Assembly: GCA_047519745.1 (NCBI GenBank)
Contig: JAPVSJ010000038.1
Span: 13,788 to 77,787, forward strand
From: VRUE01 sp047519745
Lineage (GTDB): Bacteria; Actinomycetota; Thermoleophilia; Solirubrobacterales; 70-9
Length of the DNA: 64,000 nucleotides
Reading direction: 5' to 3'
Both the position numbers and the translations under genes were made by a program. This document shows positions 34,678 through 43,367 of the stretch, piece after piece (position 1 is the stretch's first letter; the number at the start of each line of letters is the position of its first letter). The notes under the pieces were generated by a model. The model saw only the letters and a program-made list of their open reading frames with translations. It had not been told where the DNA came from and made no database searches.

Positions 34678-35352
34678 GTGGAGATCCTGGTCGTCGAGGA
34701 CGAGGCAGCGATCGTCGACTTCCTCGAGCGCGGTCTCGAGGCGGAGGGCTTCGCCGTTCGCGCCGCCGCCGACGGTCTCGAGGGCGAACGCCTGGCCCTT
34801 GACGGCGGCTTCGACCTGGTGATCCTCGACCGGATGCTGCCCGGCCGCGACGGGCTCGCGGTGCTGGCCGCGATCCGCCGGGAGAGGCCGACCCTGCCGG
34901 TGATCGTCCTGACGGCGAAGGGCGAGATCGCCGACCGGGTCGAGGGGCTCGACGCGGGCGCGACCGACTACGTCACCAAGCCCTTCGCCTTCGAGGAGCT
35001 GCTGGCCCGGATCAGGGCTCACCTGCGCCAGGCGGGCGCCGAGGCGACGACGACACTGGAGGCGGGCGGAATCGAGCTCGACCTGCTCTCACGACAGGCG
35101 ACGCGCAATGGCATCTCGGTGCGGCTGCCCGAGCGCGAGGCGGAGCTGCTCGCCTTCCTGATGCGGCGGGCCGGGCAGGTCTGCACGCAGCGCGAGATCC
35201 TCACCGCGGTCTGGGGGTACGACCATGATCCGGGCACCAACGTCGTCCAGGTCTACATCGGCTACCTGCGTCGCAAGCTGGGCAAGCCCGGCTCGCCGGC
35301 ACCGATCGAGACCGTGCGCTCGGTGGGCTACCGCCTCAAGGGCAGCCGATGA
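34678..35352 (+). CDS. OmpR/PhoB-family response regulator
   Basis: A 224-residue regulator from GTG. The receiver has VEDEA, phosphoacceptor Asp51 (LVILDRMLPG) and YVTKPF. The winged helix starts about 125 (GIELDLLSRQA) and ends VRSVGYRL. It overlaps the histidine kinase by ATGA. It is encoded convergently with the redox operon end, so it may or may not control it. The gap to the ZIP gene is 48 bp, shared as a divergent promoter. Confidence 0.95.
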   Translation: MEILVVEDEAAIVDFLERGLEAEGFAVRAAADGLEGERLALDGGFDLVILDRMLPGRDGLAVLAAIRRERPTLPVIVLTAKGEIADRVEGLDAGATDYVTKPFAFEELLARIRAHLRQAGAEATTTLEAGGIELDLLSRQATRNGISVRLPEREAELLAFLMRRAGQVCTQREILTAVWGYDHDPGTNVVQVYIGYLRRKLGKPGSPAPIETVRSVGYRLKGSR

Positions 35353-36461
35353 GGGCAGGCTGGGCGGGGCTCGGGTTGCGGGGCAGGTTGGCGATCTCGA
35401 TCGGCGGGATCGTGATCGTCGCCTTCGCCTTCGTCTTCGTCGCCGTGCGCCGCGACATGGCGGACGAGTCGAGGCTGATCAGCCACGAGGAGTCGCGCGA
35501 GGCCGGCAATCTCGGGCCCCCGCCCAGCGAGCCGGGCGAGGGCTCGGCGATCTCGCCGATTGCCGACGCCCAGGACGAGGTCGAGAGGACGTTCCTGATC
35601 GCCGGCGGGGCCGCGTTGCTGGCGGCCCTGCTCGCCGGTTACCTGGTCGCCGCCCGCACGGCCGCGCCGCTGCGGCGGATCGCATCGACGGCCGCCACCG
35701 TGGATGCCGGCGACCTCACTCCTCGCCTGCGCCCCGAGGCCGCGACGCCAGAGCTGCGCACCGTGGTCGAGGCCTTCAACCACATGCTCGACCGGCTCGA
35801 CCTGGCCTTCTCGCGCCAACGGCGCTTCGTCTCCGACGCCTCACACGAGCTGCGCACGCCGCTGACCGCGATCCGCGGCCAGCTCGAGGTGCTGGCGCGC
35901 AAGAAGACACCGAGCGCCGCGGACGTACGCCGAGTCGAGGCGCTGGCGATGACGGAGATACGCCGGGTCGAACGGCTGGTCGACGACCTGCTCACCCTGG
36001 CCCACCTCGACGAGGGCACCGAGCCGCTCCTGCGCGAGGTCGAGGTCGCCCCTTTCCTGCGCGGCCTGGCCGAGGCCGGCTTGGAGGGCACCGAGATCGG
36101 CGAGCTGGCGGAGGGGACCGCCCGCATCGATCCCGACCTGATCGCGCAGGTCGTCCGCAACCTGCTCTCCAACGCGCACCGCCATGCCGGGCCGGACGGC
36201 CGCGTGGTCCTCTCGGCGAGGGCGGAGCGAGATCGCCTCGTGGTCGCGGTCGATGACGACGGGCCGGGCGTGCCCGAGGAAAGGCGGGAGCAGATCTTCG
36301 AGCGCTTCCACCGCAACCAGCCGGCGCGCGACCGCAGCTCCGGCGGCAGCGGCCTCGGCCTCGGCATCGCCCGCTCGATCGTCGACCTGCACGGCGGCCG
36401 TATCTGGATCGAGGACTCACCGCTCGGCGGCGCCCGCGCCACCTTCACGCTGCGCCGCTAA
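35349..36461 (+). CDS. Sensor histidine kinase
   Basis: A 370-residue kinase: TM1 at 15-34, a short external loop of about 45 residues, TM2 at 82-102, HAMP (about 103-155), HisKA with His166 in SDASHELRTPL, and a complete ATPase domain (LLSNAHRHA, VDDDGPGVPEE, GGSGLGLGIAR). The small sensor loop contains no cysteine or histidine cluster. The stop overlaps the stop of the convergent ferric-reductase-like gene by 3 bp. Confidence 0.94.
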   Translation: MRAGWAGLGLRGRLAISIGGIVIVAFAFVFVAVRRDMADESRLISHEESREAGNLGPPPSEPGEGSAISPIADAQDEVERTFLIAGGAALLAALLAGYLVAARTAAPLRRIASTAATVDAGDLTPRLRPEAATPELRTVVEAFNHMLDRLDLAFSRQRRFVSDASHELRTPLTAIRGQLEVLARKKTPSAADVRRVEALAMTEIRRVERLVDDLLTLAHLDEGTEPLLREVEVAPFLRGLAEAGLEGTEIGELAEGTARIDPDLIAQVVRNLLSNAHRHAGPDGRVVLSARAERDRLVVAVDDDGPGVPEERREQIFERFHRNQPARDRSSGGSGLGLGIARSIVDLHGGRIWIEDSPLGGARATFTLRR

Positions 36462-37048
36462 TTTGCCGAAGCCGCCTCACGGGCGCGCTTCGCGCGGGCG
36501 CCGGGTGATGCGGAAGGCCGGTAGCGAAGTATGAGCAGCACGGCGATCGGGATCGTGGTGAGGACGACGAGGGCGGTGAACCAGGTGCTGGCGCCGTCGG
36601 TGCCCGAGCCCAGCGAGTGCAGGACGGCGAGGACGTAGACGACGATGATGAGGCGGTGGAGCTGGCGCCAGCGCTTGGTCCCGATCGTCCGCCTGCGCAC
36701 GAAGTAGGTCGGGCCGAGGAGGGCGGCGAGGTAGCCGCCGAGGATGCCCAGTCCCACCCAGAGCGGCCGGTAGGCGATCGTGAAGGGGATCGCGATGCCG
36801 GAGATTCCCGGCTTCAGCCACCTGTCGCCGAGCAGGCAGACCCCGTGCAGGGCGATCATCGAGAGGCCGGCGAGCGCCAGGTGCTGGTGCACCTTGACCA
36901 GATCGCGCTTCAGGCCGGGCCGCCGGTAGACCCCCGAAGCCATGAAGAGGCCGAGGGTCACCGACGCCGCGATCAGCAGGAAGGCGACGACGCCGGCCGA
37001 GCGGGAGGCCAACCACCATGGGTATTCGGCGGGGTCGGGCTGGGTCAC
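36458..37048 (-). CDS. Ferric-reductase-like heme membrane protein 1
   Basis: A 196-residue protein from a GTG with a GGGAGG site. About five to six spans; heme-ligand histidines are in KVHQHLALAGLSMIALHG and RQLHRLIIVVYVLAVLHSLG. It matches the ferric-reductase-like transmembrane domain, without the cytosolic FAD/NAD domains. It is closely related to the protein encoded at 41423-42094 (shared WWLASRSAG, RPGL, FGSGTD-like segments). Last gene of the redox operon, overlapping the previous one by 4 bp. Confidence 0.82.
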   Translation of the reverse strand: MTQPDPAEYPWWLASRSAGVVAFLLIAASVTLGLFMASGVYRRPGLKRDLVKVHQHLALAGLSMIALHGVCLLGDRWLKPGISGIAIPFTIAYRPLWVGLGILGGYLAALLGPTYFVRRRTIGTKRWRQLHRLIIVVYVLAVLHSLGSGTDGASTWFTALVVLTTIPIAVLLILRYRPSASPGARAKRAREAASAN

Positions 37049-37263
37049 CGATCTCCCTCCCCACCCTCCTCGCCGACCGGCGGTGGGGCCGTGCGGGCGG
37101 GCGCCCCGTGCGGGACGGTCGTCGAGGGGATGGTCGTCGGGCCCGAGAACATCGCGTACGCGGCCAGCGCGGCGAGGCAGAGCAGGACAACGATCGCCGC
37201 CACCTTCGTCCGTTGGCTTGGGCCCACTCGCGGGGCAGGGCTTGGCGCGATCTCCGTGCTCAC
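37045..37263 (-). CDS. Single-span small protein of the redox operon
   Basis: A 72-residue protein starting at a GTG that overlaps the preceding stop (GTGA). N-terminal 18 residues are polar, then a membrane span (VAAIVVLLCLAALAAYAMF), then a Thr/Pro/Glu-rich tail outside. It overlaps the ferric-reductase-like gene by 4 bp. No known family recognised. Its coupling suggests a subunit or anchor. Confidence 0.7.
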   Translation of the reverse strand: MSTEIAPSPAPRVGPSQRTKVAAIVVLLCLAALAAYAMFSGPTTIPSTTVPHGAPARTAPPPVGEEGGEGDR

Positions 37264-37541
37264 GGTGGCGGCACCGGCGAGGTGCGGGTGACGATCGAGG
37301 TCGCCGTGGCTGCGGCGCCTTTCGCGCCGGGCTTGACAACCGCCGGCACGACCGGCCCCGGCCCGAGCGCCGGATCCCTGCCGTTGCGGACCTGGATGAC
37401 GAGCAGGGTCAGCACGACCAGGAAGAGGCCCAGCGTGACGACGATCACCGCCAGCGGGCTGGGCAGCGGCCTGCGCGGCGTTCGCGGTTTTGGCGGCGGC
37501 GGCTTCGGCGGCTCGCTCGGTGCCGGGCGCTCGTCGGCCAT
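37260..37541 (-). CDS. Proline-rich single-span protein of the redox operon
   Basis: A 93-residue protein. A proline-rich cytosolic head (SEPPKPPPPKPRTPRRPLPS) precedes one span (AVIVVTLGLFLVVLTLLVIQ) and a short outside tail containing VVKPG. It overlaps both neighbours by 1-4 bp. A GTG one codon upstream is an alternative start. The family is not recognised. Confidence 0.7.
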   Translation of the reverse strand: MADERPAPSEPPKPPPPKPRTPRRPLPSPLAVIVVTLGLFLVVLTLLVIQVRNGRDPALGPGPVVPAVVKPGAKGAAATATSIVTRTSPVPPP

Positions 37542-38137
37542 CACTCGCTCTCCCCGCAGGCGCGCCAGCCGTAGCCGCGGGCAAAGGCCGAAAGCGCCCG
37601 GCTGATGTCGTCGAGCTGCGCCCGCAGGACCCGCAGGCGCGGCAGGTCCACCGCTGCCAGGGCGACGCGGATCTGTGCCCGCAGGGCGAGCTGGCGGCGG
37701 ACCGGGTCGAACACGTTGGCGCGCAGGGCGGCCGCATCGCCGGGGGGTGGCGCAACCGCTTCCAGCCGCTTCAGCTCCTCGCCCCCGAGCACGGTGCCCT
37801 GCTCGTAGGCCTTCGTCGCTCCCTGTATATCGGGCGCCTCGCGCACCCGTTGGCGCTCGGTGTTCCGCTCCGAATCCAGACTGCGACAGATCCGGTCGGT
37901 GCGCGCGACATAGGCCCGGCGGCGCGGATCGGCAATCGTCGCCACAGGAGGATTCGCCGCGGTGCCGTGCCGGACCGGGACGGAGGTCGCCGCCGGCGAG
38001 GTCGTCTCCGTCTCACCGCGGCGAGTGTCCCCGCCGCAGCCGCTCAACCCGGCCAGCGCAAGGAACACCCCGACACCCGCCAGAAGCAGCAATCGCAGAG
38101 CGGACAGCTCAGTCTTCGACTTCGCGGTAATGGTCAC
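37541..38137 (-). CDS. Lipoprotein of the redox operon
   Basis: A 198-residue lipoprotein: basic start, hydrophobic 14-32, lipobox LSGC (Cys34). The mature part has RTDRICRSLDSERN, LKRLEAVAPPPGD and a final WRACGESE, i.e. two cysteines far apart that could form a disulfide. It resembles the lipoprotein at 17066-17542. It overlaps the preceding cytochrome b C-terminal-like gene by 29 bp. No heme or flavin motif is present. Confidence 0.75.
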   Translation of the reverse strand: MTITAKSKTELSALRLLLLAGVGVFLALAGLSGCGGDTRRGETETTSPAATSVPVRHGTAANPPVATIADPRRRAYVARTDRICRSLDSERNTERQRVREAPDIQGATKAYEQGTVLGGEELKRLEAVAPPPGDAAALRANVFDPVRRQLALRAQIRVALAAVDLPRLRVLRAQLDDISRALSAFARGYGWRACGESE

Positions 38138-39065
38138 GCCAGATCCCGCGGTAGACGCCCAGGTGCCGGGGCAGCGTGCGCAGTCCCGGGATGAACGGGA
38201 TGCAGATGAAAGCGAGGCTGAGGACCCCCATCAGAGCGAAGATCAGCGCGTCCGCGTTGGGCGATTCCAGGAACGGTTCGATCTGGTACCAGAAGGTGTA
38301 GAGCCAGAGCCAGACCTGGCCGGGGTAGCTGCCGGTCTCGTTCATCATCCCCCACTGGGTGCCAAGCAGATGCTGGCCTTCGGCGCGTTCCTCGAAGTAG
38401 CCGCCGCCGGAGAGGAAGAGCAGCGGCTTGGTGTAGTTCGTCTGGTAGAAGGTGTGTTCGCTGGCCAGAAGGTCGCCGTCGAGCCCGCCGCTCTGGGCCA
38501 ACCCCAACAGCGCCGCCATCATCGGCGCGACCGGGTTGTAGTGTGCGCGCGGGAGGATCGCCGCCACCCCGCCCGGCGATTCCGCTTTTTCGAGAGCCGC
38601 GGTGAATTCTTCGCTCCAGGCGTTCTGCACGGCCGGCGGCGAGCCTTCGTACGCGGCGAGCGCCGCGGTCAGGCGCCGGTTGCCGGGGATCGTCTTCAGC
38701 GGCTCGAGCACGAAGTCGTTCGCGGTGTCGATCGGGATGTTGACCCCGGCGGCACTCTGCAGGTCGAGTGGGCCGATCTTCTGCGTCGCATCGGGAGTGT
38801 GGTTGTAGGGCGGGCCATATTCGGCCAGCTCGCTCGTCCCGTTCAACTCGGTGACGGCGGTGGCGACGAAATCGCCGGGGTCGGCCTGGGCCCAGCTCTG
38901 GATCGTCGTCGGCGGATCGTCGGGGGAGGAGAAGAGGATCGTGAGAGCAATGGTCAGCGCGGTGACCACGGCGAGCGCGATGACGAGCTCCTTGACCAGG
39001 TCGTAGCGGACGAAGGGACCGGGCCAGGGCGCGGAATCGTCGGGCGTCCGCGGATCCGTACTCAA
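38109..39065 (-). CDS. Cytochrome b C-terminal-like membrane protein with large external domain
   Basis: A 318-residue protein with one N-terminal span (about 24-46), an external domain of about 200 residues, and two C-terminal spans. The segment LWLYTFWYQIEPFLESPNAD followed by two hydrophobic helices resembles subunit IV/cytochrome b C-terminal ends (PxWYFLPxYxILRSIPN). The big insertion between spans has no recognised domain. It overlaps cytochrome b by ATGA, supporting a two-chain cytochrome b. Confidence 0.6.
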   Translation of the reverse strand: MSTDPRTPDDSAPWPGPFVRYDLVKELVIALAVVTALTIALTILFSSPDDPPTTIQSWAQADPGDFVATAVTELNGTSELAEYGPPYNHTPDATQKIGPLDLQSAAGVNIPIDTANDFVLEPLKTIPGNRRLTAALAAYEGSPPAVQNAWSEEFTAALEKAESPGGVAAILPRAHYNPVAPMMAALLGLAQSGGLDGDLLASEHTFYQTNYTKPLLFLSGGGYFEERAEGQHLLGTQWGMMNETGSYPGQVWLWLYTFWYQIEPFLESPNADALIFALMGVLSLAFICIPFIPGLRTLPRHLGVYRGIWRDHYREVED

Positions 39066-39745
39066 GATGAGCTCCCCTCCCCCGCCGTCGGGGGCGAGGC
39101 CGCGGCCGCCTTGACCCTAGCGGGATACGGGGGAACCACACCATGGCGGCGTACCAGGAGCACGTGCCAGACGACCAGGGCGACGACGACGACCGGAAGC
39201 AGGATCACGTGGAAGGTGTACATCTGGCCGAAGTTGGCGACGTTGAAGAAGGCACCAATGCCGACCGAGTTGAGCCCGTCCTTGCCCTCGCTGGCGATCC
39301 ACTGGGAATCGAAGTTCTGCTGGGAGAGATAGCCGGTGAAAGCGGCGCCGATCGCGACCAGGAACGTGATCGCCCCCGTCACCCAGGTTCGCCCCCGTCC
39401 ACCGCGCCAGGCCCCCATGAAGAACTTGCCCCAGAGGTGGACGACCATCGCGAAGAAGAAGAGCTCGACCGCCCAGAGGTGGATGCTGTTGAAGAAGCGC
39501 CCGAGGCTGGAGATGTGCCACCAGGTCGGGCCCTTCAGCCCGAGGATCATCCCGGAGACGACGATCACGATCAGGGCGGCGATCGTGGCGACGCCGAACA
39601 CGTATATCCACGAGGAGACGTAGGCCGGCTGGCGGTCCGGGAGGAGCTTCTCCGGCGGCAGCGCGCGGACGGCTCGCTCCCGCACCCAGGTGGTCCACAT
39701 CTGCCGCTCCGCAGCGGACACCGGCGCTCCCTTCTCCTCGCTCAC
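39062..39745 (-). CDS. Cytochrome b, b6-type N-terminal half
   Basis: A 227-residue di-heme membrane protein from GTG. Four spans hold two histidine pairs: IHLWAVELFFFAMVVH (14 apart) and FHVILLPVVVVALVVWH (15 apart). The 15-residue spacing in the second pair is of the b6 rather than mitochondrial bc1 kind. It would carry electrons from quinol across the membrane. No Rieske protein or cytochrome c gene is present in the operon. Overlaps on both sides are 4 bp. Confidence 0.88.
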   Translation of the reverse strand: MSEEKGAPVSAAERQMWTTWVRERAVRALPPEKLLPDRQPAYVSSWIYVFGVATIAALIVIVVSGMILGLKGPTWWHISSLGRFFNSIHLWAVELFFFAMVVHLWGKFFMGAWRGGRGRTWVTGAITFLVAIGAAFTGYLSQQNFDSQWIASEGKDGLNSVGIGAFFNVANFGQMYTFHVILLPVVVVALVVWHVLLVRRHGVVPPYPARVKAAAASPPTAGEGSSS

Positions 39746-39945
39746 GGAGTGCGCTCCCGCTTCGGGAACGGGATGAAGATGGCAGCGACGAAGACCGCGA
39801 TCATCAGGAGGATGACGACGACGTTCGCCACCGACATCTGGAAGAAGTGCCAGTGCAGGTAGTGCGCTGGGCCACTCAAGTCGAATAGCGCCGCAAAAGG
39901 GACAACGGGTATTACTGCTGCGATCACGCCACCTCCAACCGGCAT
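39742..39945 (-). CDS. Small membrane subunit next to cytochrome b
   Basis: A 67-residue protein with a hydrophobic start (IAAVIPVVPFAALFDL), a histidine-rich link (AHYLHWHFFQMS) and a clear span (VANVVVILLMIAVFVAAIFI). The stop overlaps the cytochrome b GTG. The HYLHWHFF cluster near the membrane face could bind heme or metal. A GTG at 39927 is an alternative start. No family recognised. Confidence 0.65.
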   Translation of the reverse strand: MPVGGGVIAAVIPVVPFAALFDLSGPAHYLHWHFFQMSVANVVVILLMIAVFVAAIFIPFPKRERTP

Positions 39946-40029
39946 CGGGAATTTAGGCGACGCTACAGCGCGAATATGAGCCGGTCAACCGGGATAACTA
40001 CGTACGACCGTGCCTAAGCGGTTTCTAAG

Positions 40030-40236
40030 CTAAGGAAAGACGGTCTCCCCCGTCTCACTGTCGACGATCGTGATCGCGACCGCGGGACAGGCTTCGGCCG
40101 CTTCGAGCATCAGGTCGTCGGGGCCGGTGCCGATCACTTCGGCGATGTCGCCGAGGCGGAAGACCTCGGGGGCGATGTCGACGCAGTCGCCGTGGGCGCT
40201 GCACTCGTTGGGATCGATGGTGGGAACGTAGGTCAT
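40030..40236 (-). CDS. Ferredoxin, probable 3Fe-4S
   Basis: A 68-residue ferredoxin with CSAHGDC (Cys12, His15, Cys18) and ACPAVA (Cys50). Replacement of the second cysteine of the usual CxxCxxC by His indicates a 3Fe-4S or His-ligated cluster, as in many actinobacterial ferredoxins of P450 systems. It overlaps the FAD reductase gene (ATGA), its likely electron donor. An 84-bp gap follows before the cytochrome b group. Confidence 0.92.
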   Translation of the reverse strand: MTYVPTIDPNECSAHGDCVDIAPEVFRLGDIAEVIGTGPDDLMLEAAEACPAVAITIVDSETGETVFP

Positions 40237-41426
40237 GCTGCTATTTCCTCTCGGTCGGCGGCAGGGAAGTGGCCGCGGTCGATTTGCTTGCGAAGCGCCG
40301 GGATTGCGCGCGGGCGACCGACGGTCAGGCCGGCGATGGCATTGCCCGACTGGGTGAAGACGGCTTCGAAGTCCCGTGACGTGGGGTCGCCCTCGAAGGC
40401 GACGGCGTCGGCGCGGTGGGCGTGGCCGACGTACTGGATCCGCAACCCGTACTGGTCGCTCCAGAAGCTGGGCAGCGGCGGCGTACCGGGGTACTCGCCG
40501 AGCATCGATTTGGCGACCGCGGCACCCTGCCAGGCGGCGGCATCCCAGTGCTCGGTGCGGGCGTGGACGCCGAAACGCGGATCGAAGGGCACCGAGGCGT
40601 CTCCGGCGGCGAAGACGCCGGCCAGCTTGGTGCGACCGGCGGTATCGGTGTGCACGCCGTCGGTCTCGAGGCCGCTGCCCTGCAGCCAGCCGGTCGCCGG
40701 GGAGGTGCCGACGCCGACTACGACGGCGTCGCAGGCGACGGCGGTGCCGTCGGCGAGGACGAGCTCCTCCACCCTGCCGCTGCCGCGAGCGCCCTCCAGC
40801 ATCGTCCCGGTCAGCACCCGGACGCCTTCGTCTCGGTGCAGCTCGGCGAACCATCCACCCAGCTCGGCGCCGAGGATCGGCGCCAGCGGCGTCTCCAGCG
40901 CCTCGATCATCGTCACCTCCACACCCAGGCGGCGGGCCGTCGCCGCCACCTCCTGGCCGATGAAGCCGGCACCGACGATCGCCAGGCGGGCGCCGGCGGT
41001 CAGCTCGCCGCGAAGTCGGCGGGCGTCGGCGAGGGTGCGCAGGTAGTGGACGTTCTCGAAGCCCTCTAGGAACGGCAGGCGGCGGGCGGCCCCGCCGGTG
41101 GCGATCAGCAGCTTCTCGTAAGGCAGGTCCACGCCGGAGTCGAGCCGCAGCCGCCGCGCCGTCGGATCGAGTCCCTCGGCGCGGACGCCGAGCAGCAGGT
41201 CGACCTGCTTCTCCTCATACCACCCAGCCGGGCGGTAGGCGACCGTCTCCTCGCTCACGTCCCCGGCCAGCAGCTCCTTGGAGAGCGGCGGCCGGTCATA
41301 CGGCGCCTCGGGCTCGGCGCAGACCATCCGCACCGAGCCGTCGTAGCCGCACCGCCGCAGGGTCTCGGCGCAGCGCTGGGCGGCGAGACCGCCGCCGACG
41401 ATGACAACACCGTGGTCTTTCATCAT
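40233..41426 (-). CDS. FAD-dependent NAD(P)H:ferredoxin reductase
   Basis: A 397-residue pyridine nucleotide-disulfide-fold reductase. FAD motif VVIVGGGLAAQRCAETLR, NAD(P) motif LAIVGAGFIGQEVAATA, and the second FAD motif GVFAAGDASVPFD are all present. The C-terminal domain fits putidaredoxin reductase-like enzymes. No CxxC active disulfide is seen. Coupling to the ferredoxin gene makes ferredoxin the obvious partner. Two adjacent ATGs (41426, 41423) compete as starts. Confidence 0.93.
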   Translation of the reverse strand: MMKDHGVVIVGGGLAAQRCAETLRRCGYDGSVRMVCAEPEAPYDRPPLSKELLAGDVSEETVAYRPAGWYEEKQVDLLLGVRAEGLDPTARRLRLDSGVDLPYEKLLIATGGAARRLPFLEGFENVHYLRTLADARRLRGELTAGARLAIVGAGFIGQEVAATARRLGVEVTMIEALETPLAPILGAELGGWFAELHRDEGVRVLTGTMLEGARGSGRVEELVLADGTAVACDAVVVGVGTSPATGWLQGSGLETDGVHTDTAGRTKLAGVFAAGDASVPFDPRFGVHARTEHWDAAAWQGAAVAKSMLGEYPGTPPLPSFWSDQYGLRIQYVGHAHRADAVAFEGDPTSRDFEAVFTQSGNAIAGLTVGRPRAIPALRKQIDRGHFPAADREEIAA

Positions 41427-42094
41427 GCCTCCTCCAGGACTGGGGTTCGGGAAAGGGAGCCGCCGTGCTGGTGAGCGGCGGGGAGCGGGTGGTGGTCGCG
41501 CCCTCCGGCGTGTTCGCGTTCCTCCTGGCGCGAGCGGCTGCGCTTGGCGCCGCCCGAGAAGACGCGATAGACGAACAGTCCTCCGATGACCGGCGCCGTC
41601 ATCAGCACCCACCACCTGAACCAGACGGTGGAGGCATCGGTACCGGAGCCGAAGGCGTGCGCCAGGCCGAGCACGTAGACGAGGATCGTCGCCCGGTGCG
41701 CCTTGCGCCAGAGCTTGGCGCCGATCCGCTTGCGGAAGTAGAAGCTGAGGCCGAGCGCCGCGGCGAGGTAGCCGCCGACAACACCGAGGCCCGTCCACAA
41801 CGGCCGGAAGCCCATCGTGAAGGGAACGGCGATTCCGGCGGCCCCGGGGTTCAGCCAGGGGTCGCCGAGCAGGGTGATGCCGTGGACCGCGATCGCGATC
41901 AGCCCGGCAAGCGCCGTGTGCTCGTGGATCGCCAGCAGCTTGCGCGAGAGGCCCGGGCGGCGCATCACCTTGCCGGCCATCGCCAGGCCGAGGCCTACCG
42001 AGATCGTCACCAGGACGAGCGCGACCAGGCCGGAGGCGCGACTCGCGAGCCACCAGCCGTGCGTCTGCAGGGTGGTCGAAGCCGCGGCGTTCAT
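41423..42094 (-). CDS. Ferric-reductase-like heme membrane protein 2
   Basis: A 223-residue membrane protein. Heme histidines are in AIHEHTALAGLIAIAVHG and KAHRATILVYVLGLAHAFG. Its neighbour ApbE and the downstream reductase suggest that it passes electrons to extracytoplasmic flavin. The C-terminal about 40 residues are polar and charged, facing the cytoplasm. It is a paralogue of the protein encoded at 36458-37048. It overlaps the reductase gene by 4 bp. Confidence 0.85.
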   Translation of the reverse strand: MNAAASTTLQTHGWWLASRASGLVALVLVTISVGLGLAMAGKVMRRPGLSRKLLAIHEHTALAGLIAIAVHGITLLGDPWLNPGAAGIAVPFTMGFRPLWTGLGVVGGYLAAALGLSFYFRKRIGAKLWRKAHRATILVYVLGLAHAFGSGTDASTVWFRWWVLMTAPVIGGLFVYRVFSGGAKRSRSRQEEREHAGGRDHHPLPAAHQHGGSLSRTPVLEEA

Positions 42095-43080
42095 CAGCCG
42101 CCCCCGCCGACCAGAGTGTCAGGGATGCGGATGCGAGGACGGCCGACGCTGAGCGGGCCGACCGCCTCGATCCGGCCGCTGTCGTGGATCAGGAAGCCAC
42201 CCTGCTCGGCGAGCACCTCACGGCCGCCCTCGGGCCCCGAGAGCAACGCCGCCTTGGAGAGGGTCTCGGCCTCGACCGCCGTACCACCGAGCGCGGTGAC
42301 GCCGATCAGCCCGGTCCAGGCCGGCTCTCCCGTGGCGGGATCGAGCAGGTGGTGAGCGTAGCGGCCGGTGGCGTCGCGCCAGATGCGCACGTTGAGGCCC
42401 GAGGTCGCGACGCCGCCGGTACCGAGGCGAAGCACGTGGGCGCGCTCCCCCGTCAGCGGGTGCTCGACATGAACCTCGTAGGGGTTGACCAGGGCGTCGG
42501 CGCCGCCGATCCGGATGTCGCCACCGCAGTCGACGATGAAGCGCGAGTAGCCGCGCAGCTGGCCTGCGAGGAGATCGGCGGCGAGGCCCTTGCCGGCGCC
42601 GCCGGTGTCGAAGCGGACGCCGGGCGGACGGGAGATCGTGCCGGCCTCGTCGTCGACCTCGAACTGGCGCCAGCGCGCCGCCGGATTCGGGCTCGCGGGG
42701 CGCCGCGGCGGCGCCTCGCCGAGGGCCACGCCGAGCGGGGCGCCGGGTACCCCGGCGCGCGAGGCGACGTACCCGGCCGACTCGATCTCATCGGCCAGGG
42801 TCGGGTCGACGAGGCCGCCGCTGCGCTCGGCCGCCGCCAGCCCCGCTTTGACCGCGGCCCGGAGCAGCTCGGAAGCGGGCACGCACTCGCGCGGGTCGGC
42901 GTTGAGCGCGCTCAGCTCGCTGTCGGGCTTGAACCGCGACAGCGCCGCGTCGAAGGCGACGATGAATTCCCGTGCCCCCTCGGCCGCTGCCGGCGCCGGG
43001 TCCATCCCGGGCCCCGGCTCGCCGATCAGCAGCCGGACATGGGAGCCCATCGCGTCGAAGGTGACGTCGTGCTCGCTCAT
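42094..43080 (-). CDS. apbE: FAD:protein FMN transferase
   Basis: A 328-residue ApbE. Blocks seen: GSHVRLLI, LSRFKPDSELSALN, VDPTLADEIESAGY, RFDTGGAGKGLAADLL, DCGGDIRIGG and the Mg/FAD region AHHLLDPATGEP. The enzyme attaches FMN covalently to a Ser/Thr in a [ST]GA[ST]-type motif of exported proteins. No lipobox or signal is obvious at the N-terminus, though many ApbEs are exported. It overlaps the downstream ferric-reductase gene by one base and lies 2 bp after a small exported protein gene. Confidence 0.92.
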   Translation of the reverse strand: MSEHDVTFDAMGSHVRLLIGEPGPGMDPAPAAAEGAREFIVAFDAALSRFKPDSELSALNADPRECVPASELLRAAVKAGLAAAERSGGLVDPTLADEIESAGYVASRAGVPGAPLGVALGEAPPRRPASPNPAARWRQFEVDDEAGTISRPPGVRFDTGGAGKGLAADLLAGQLRGYSRFIVDCGGDIRIGGADALVNPYEVHVEHPLTGERAHVLRLGTGGVATSGLNVRIWRDATGRYAHHLLDPATGEPAWTGLIGVTALGGTAVEAETLSKAALLSGPEGGREVLAEQGGFLIHDSGRIEAVGPLSVGRPRIRIPDTLVGGGG

Positions 43081-43082
43081 CG

Positions 43083-43367
43083 TCAGGAGGCGCCGGTCGT
43101 GACGGGGGCCGCGCCGGACGCGGAGACGGCCGACGCCGAGCTGGTGGTGACGGGACCACTGGTTACGGTCGAGGCTCCGGGCGTCGGTACGAAGGTCGTA
43201 ACGACCCGCCGTTTTATCACCTTGCGGACCAGGACCGGCTGGGACGCCGGAGCGCTCGCGGCGCTGAGCTGGTAGGTGAGCAGGGCGAAGAGCACCGCGA
43301 AGAGCGCAATCGACCCCCAGAGCACCAGGGCGGGGCTGGGGCGGCGGGCACGGGCTCGCTCAGTCAT
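43083..43367 (-). CDS. Small membrane-anchored protein with possible ApbE site
   Basis: A 94-residue protein: one N-terminal span (14-36), then an exported tail rich in Val, Thr, Ser, Ala. It contains VRKVIKRRVV, like the KVIRRTIHVTK segment of the next upstream protein, and ends in TTGAS, a [ST]GA[ST] match at 91-94. It lies directly before apbE. Proposed as a flavin carrier; the low-complexity tail makes chance matches possible. Confidence 0.65.
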   Translation of the reverse strand: MTERARARRPSPALVLWGSIALFAVLFALLTYQLSAASAPASQPVLVRKVIKRRVVTTFVPTPGASTVTSGPVTTSSASAVSASGAAPVTTGAS

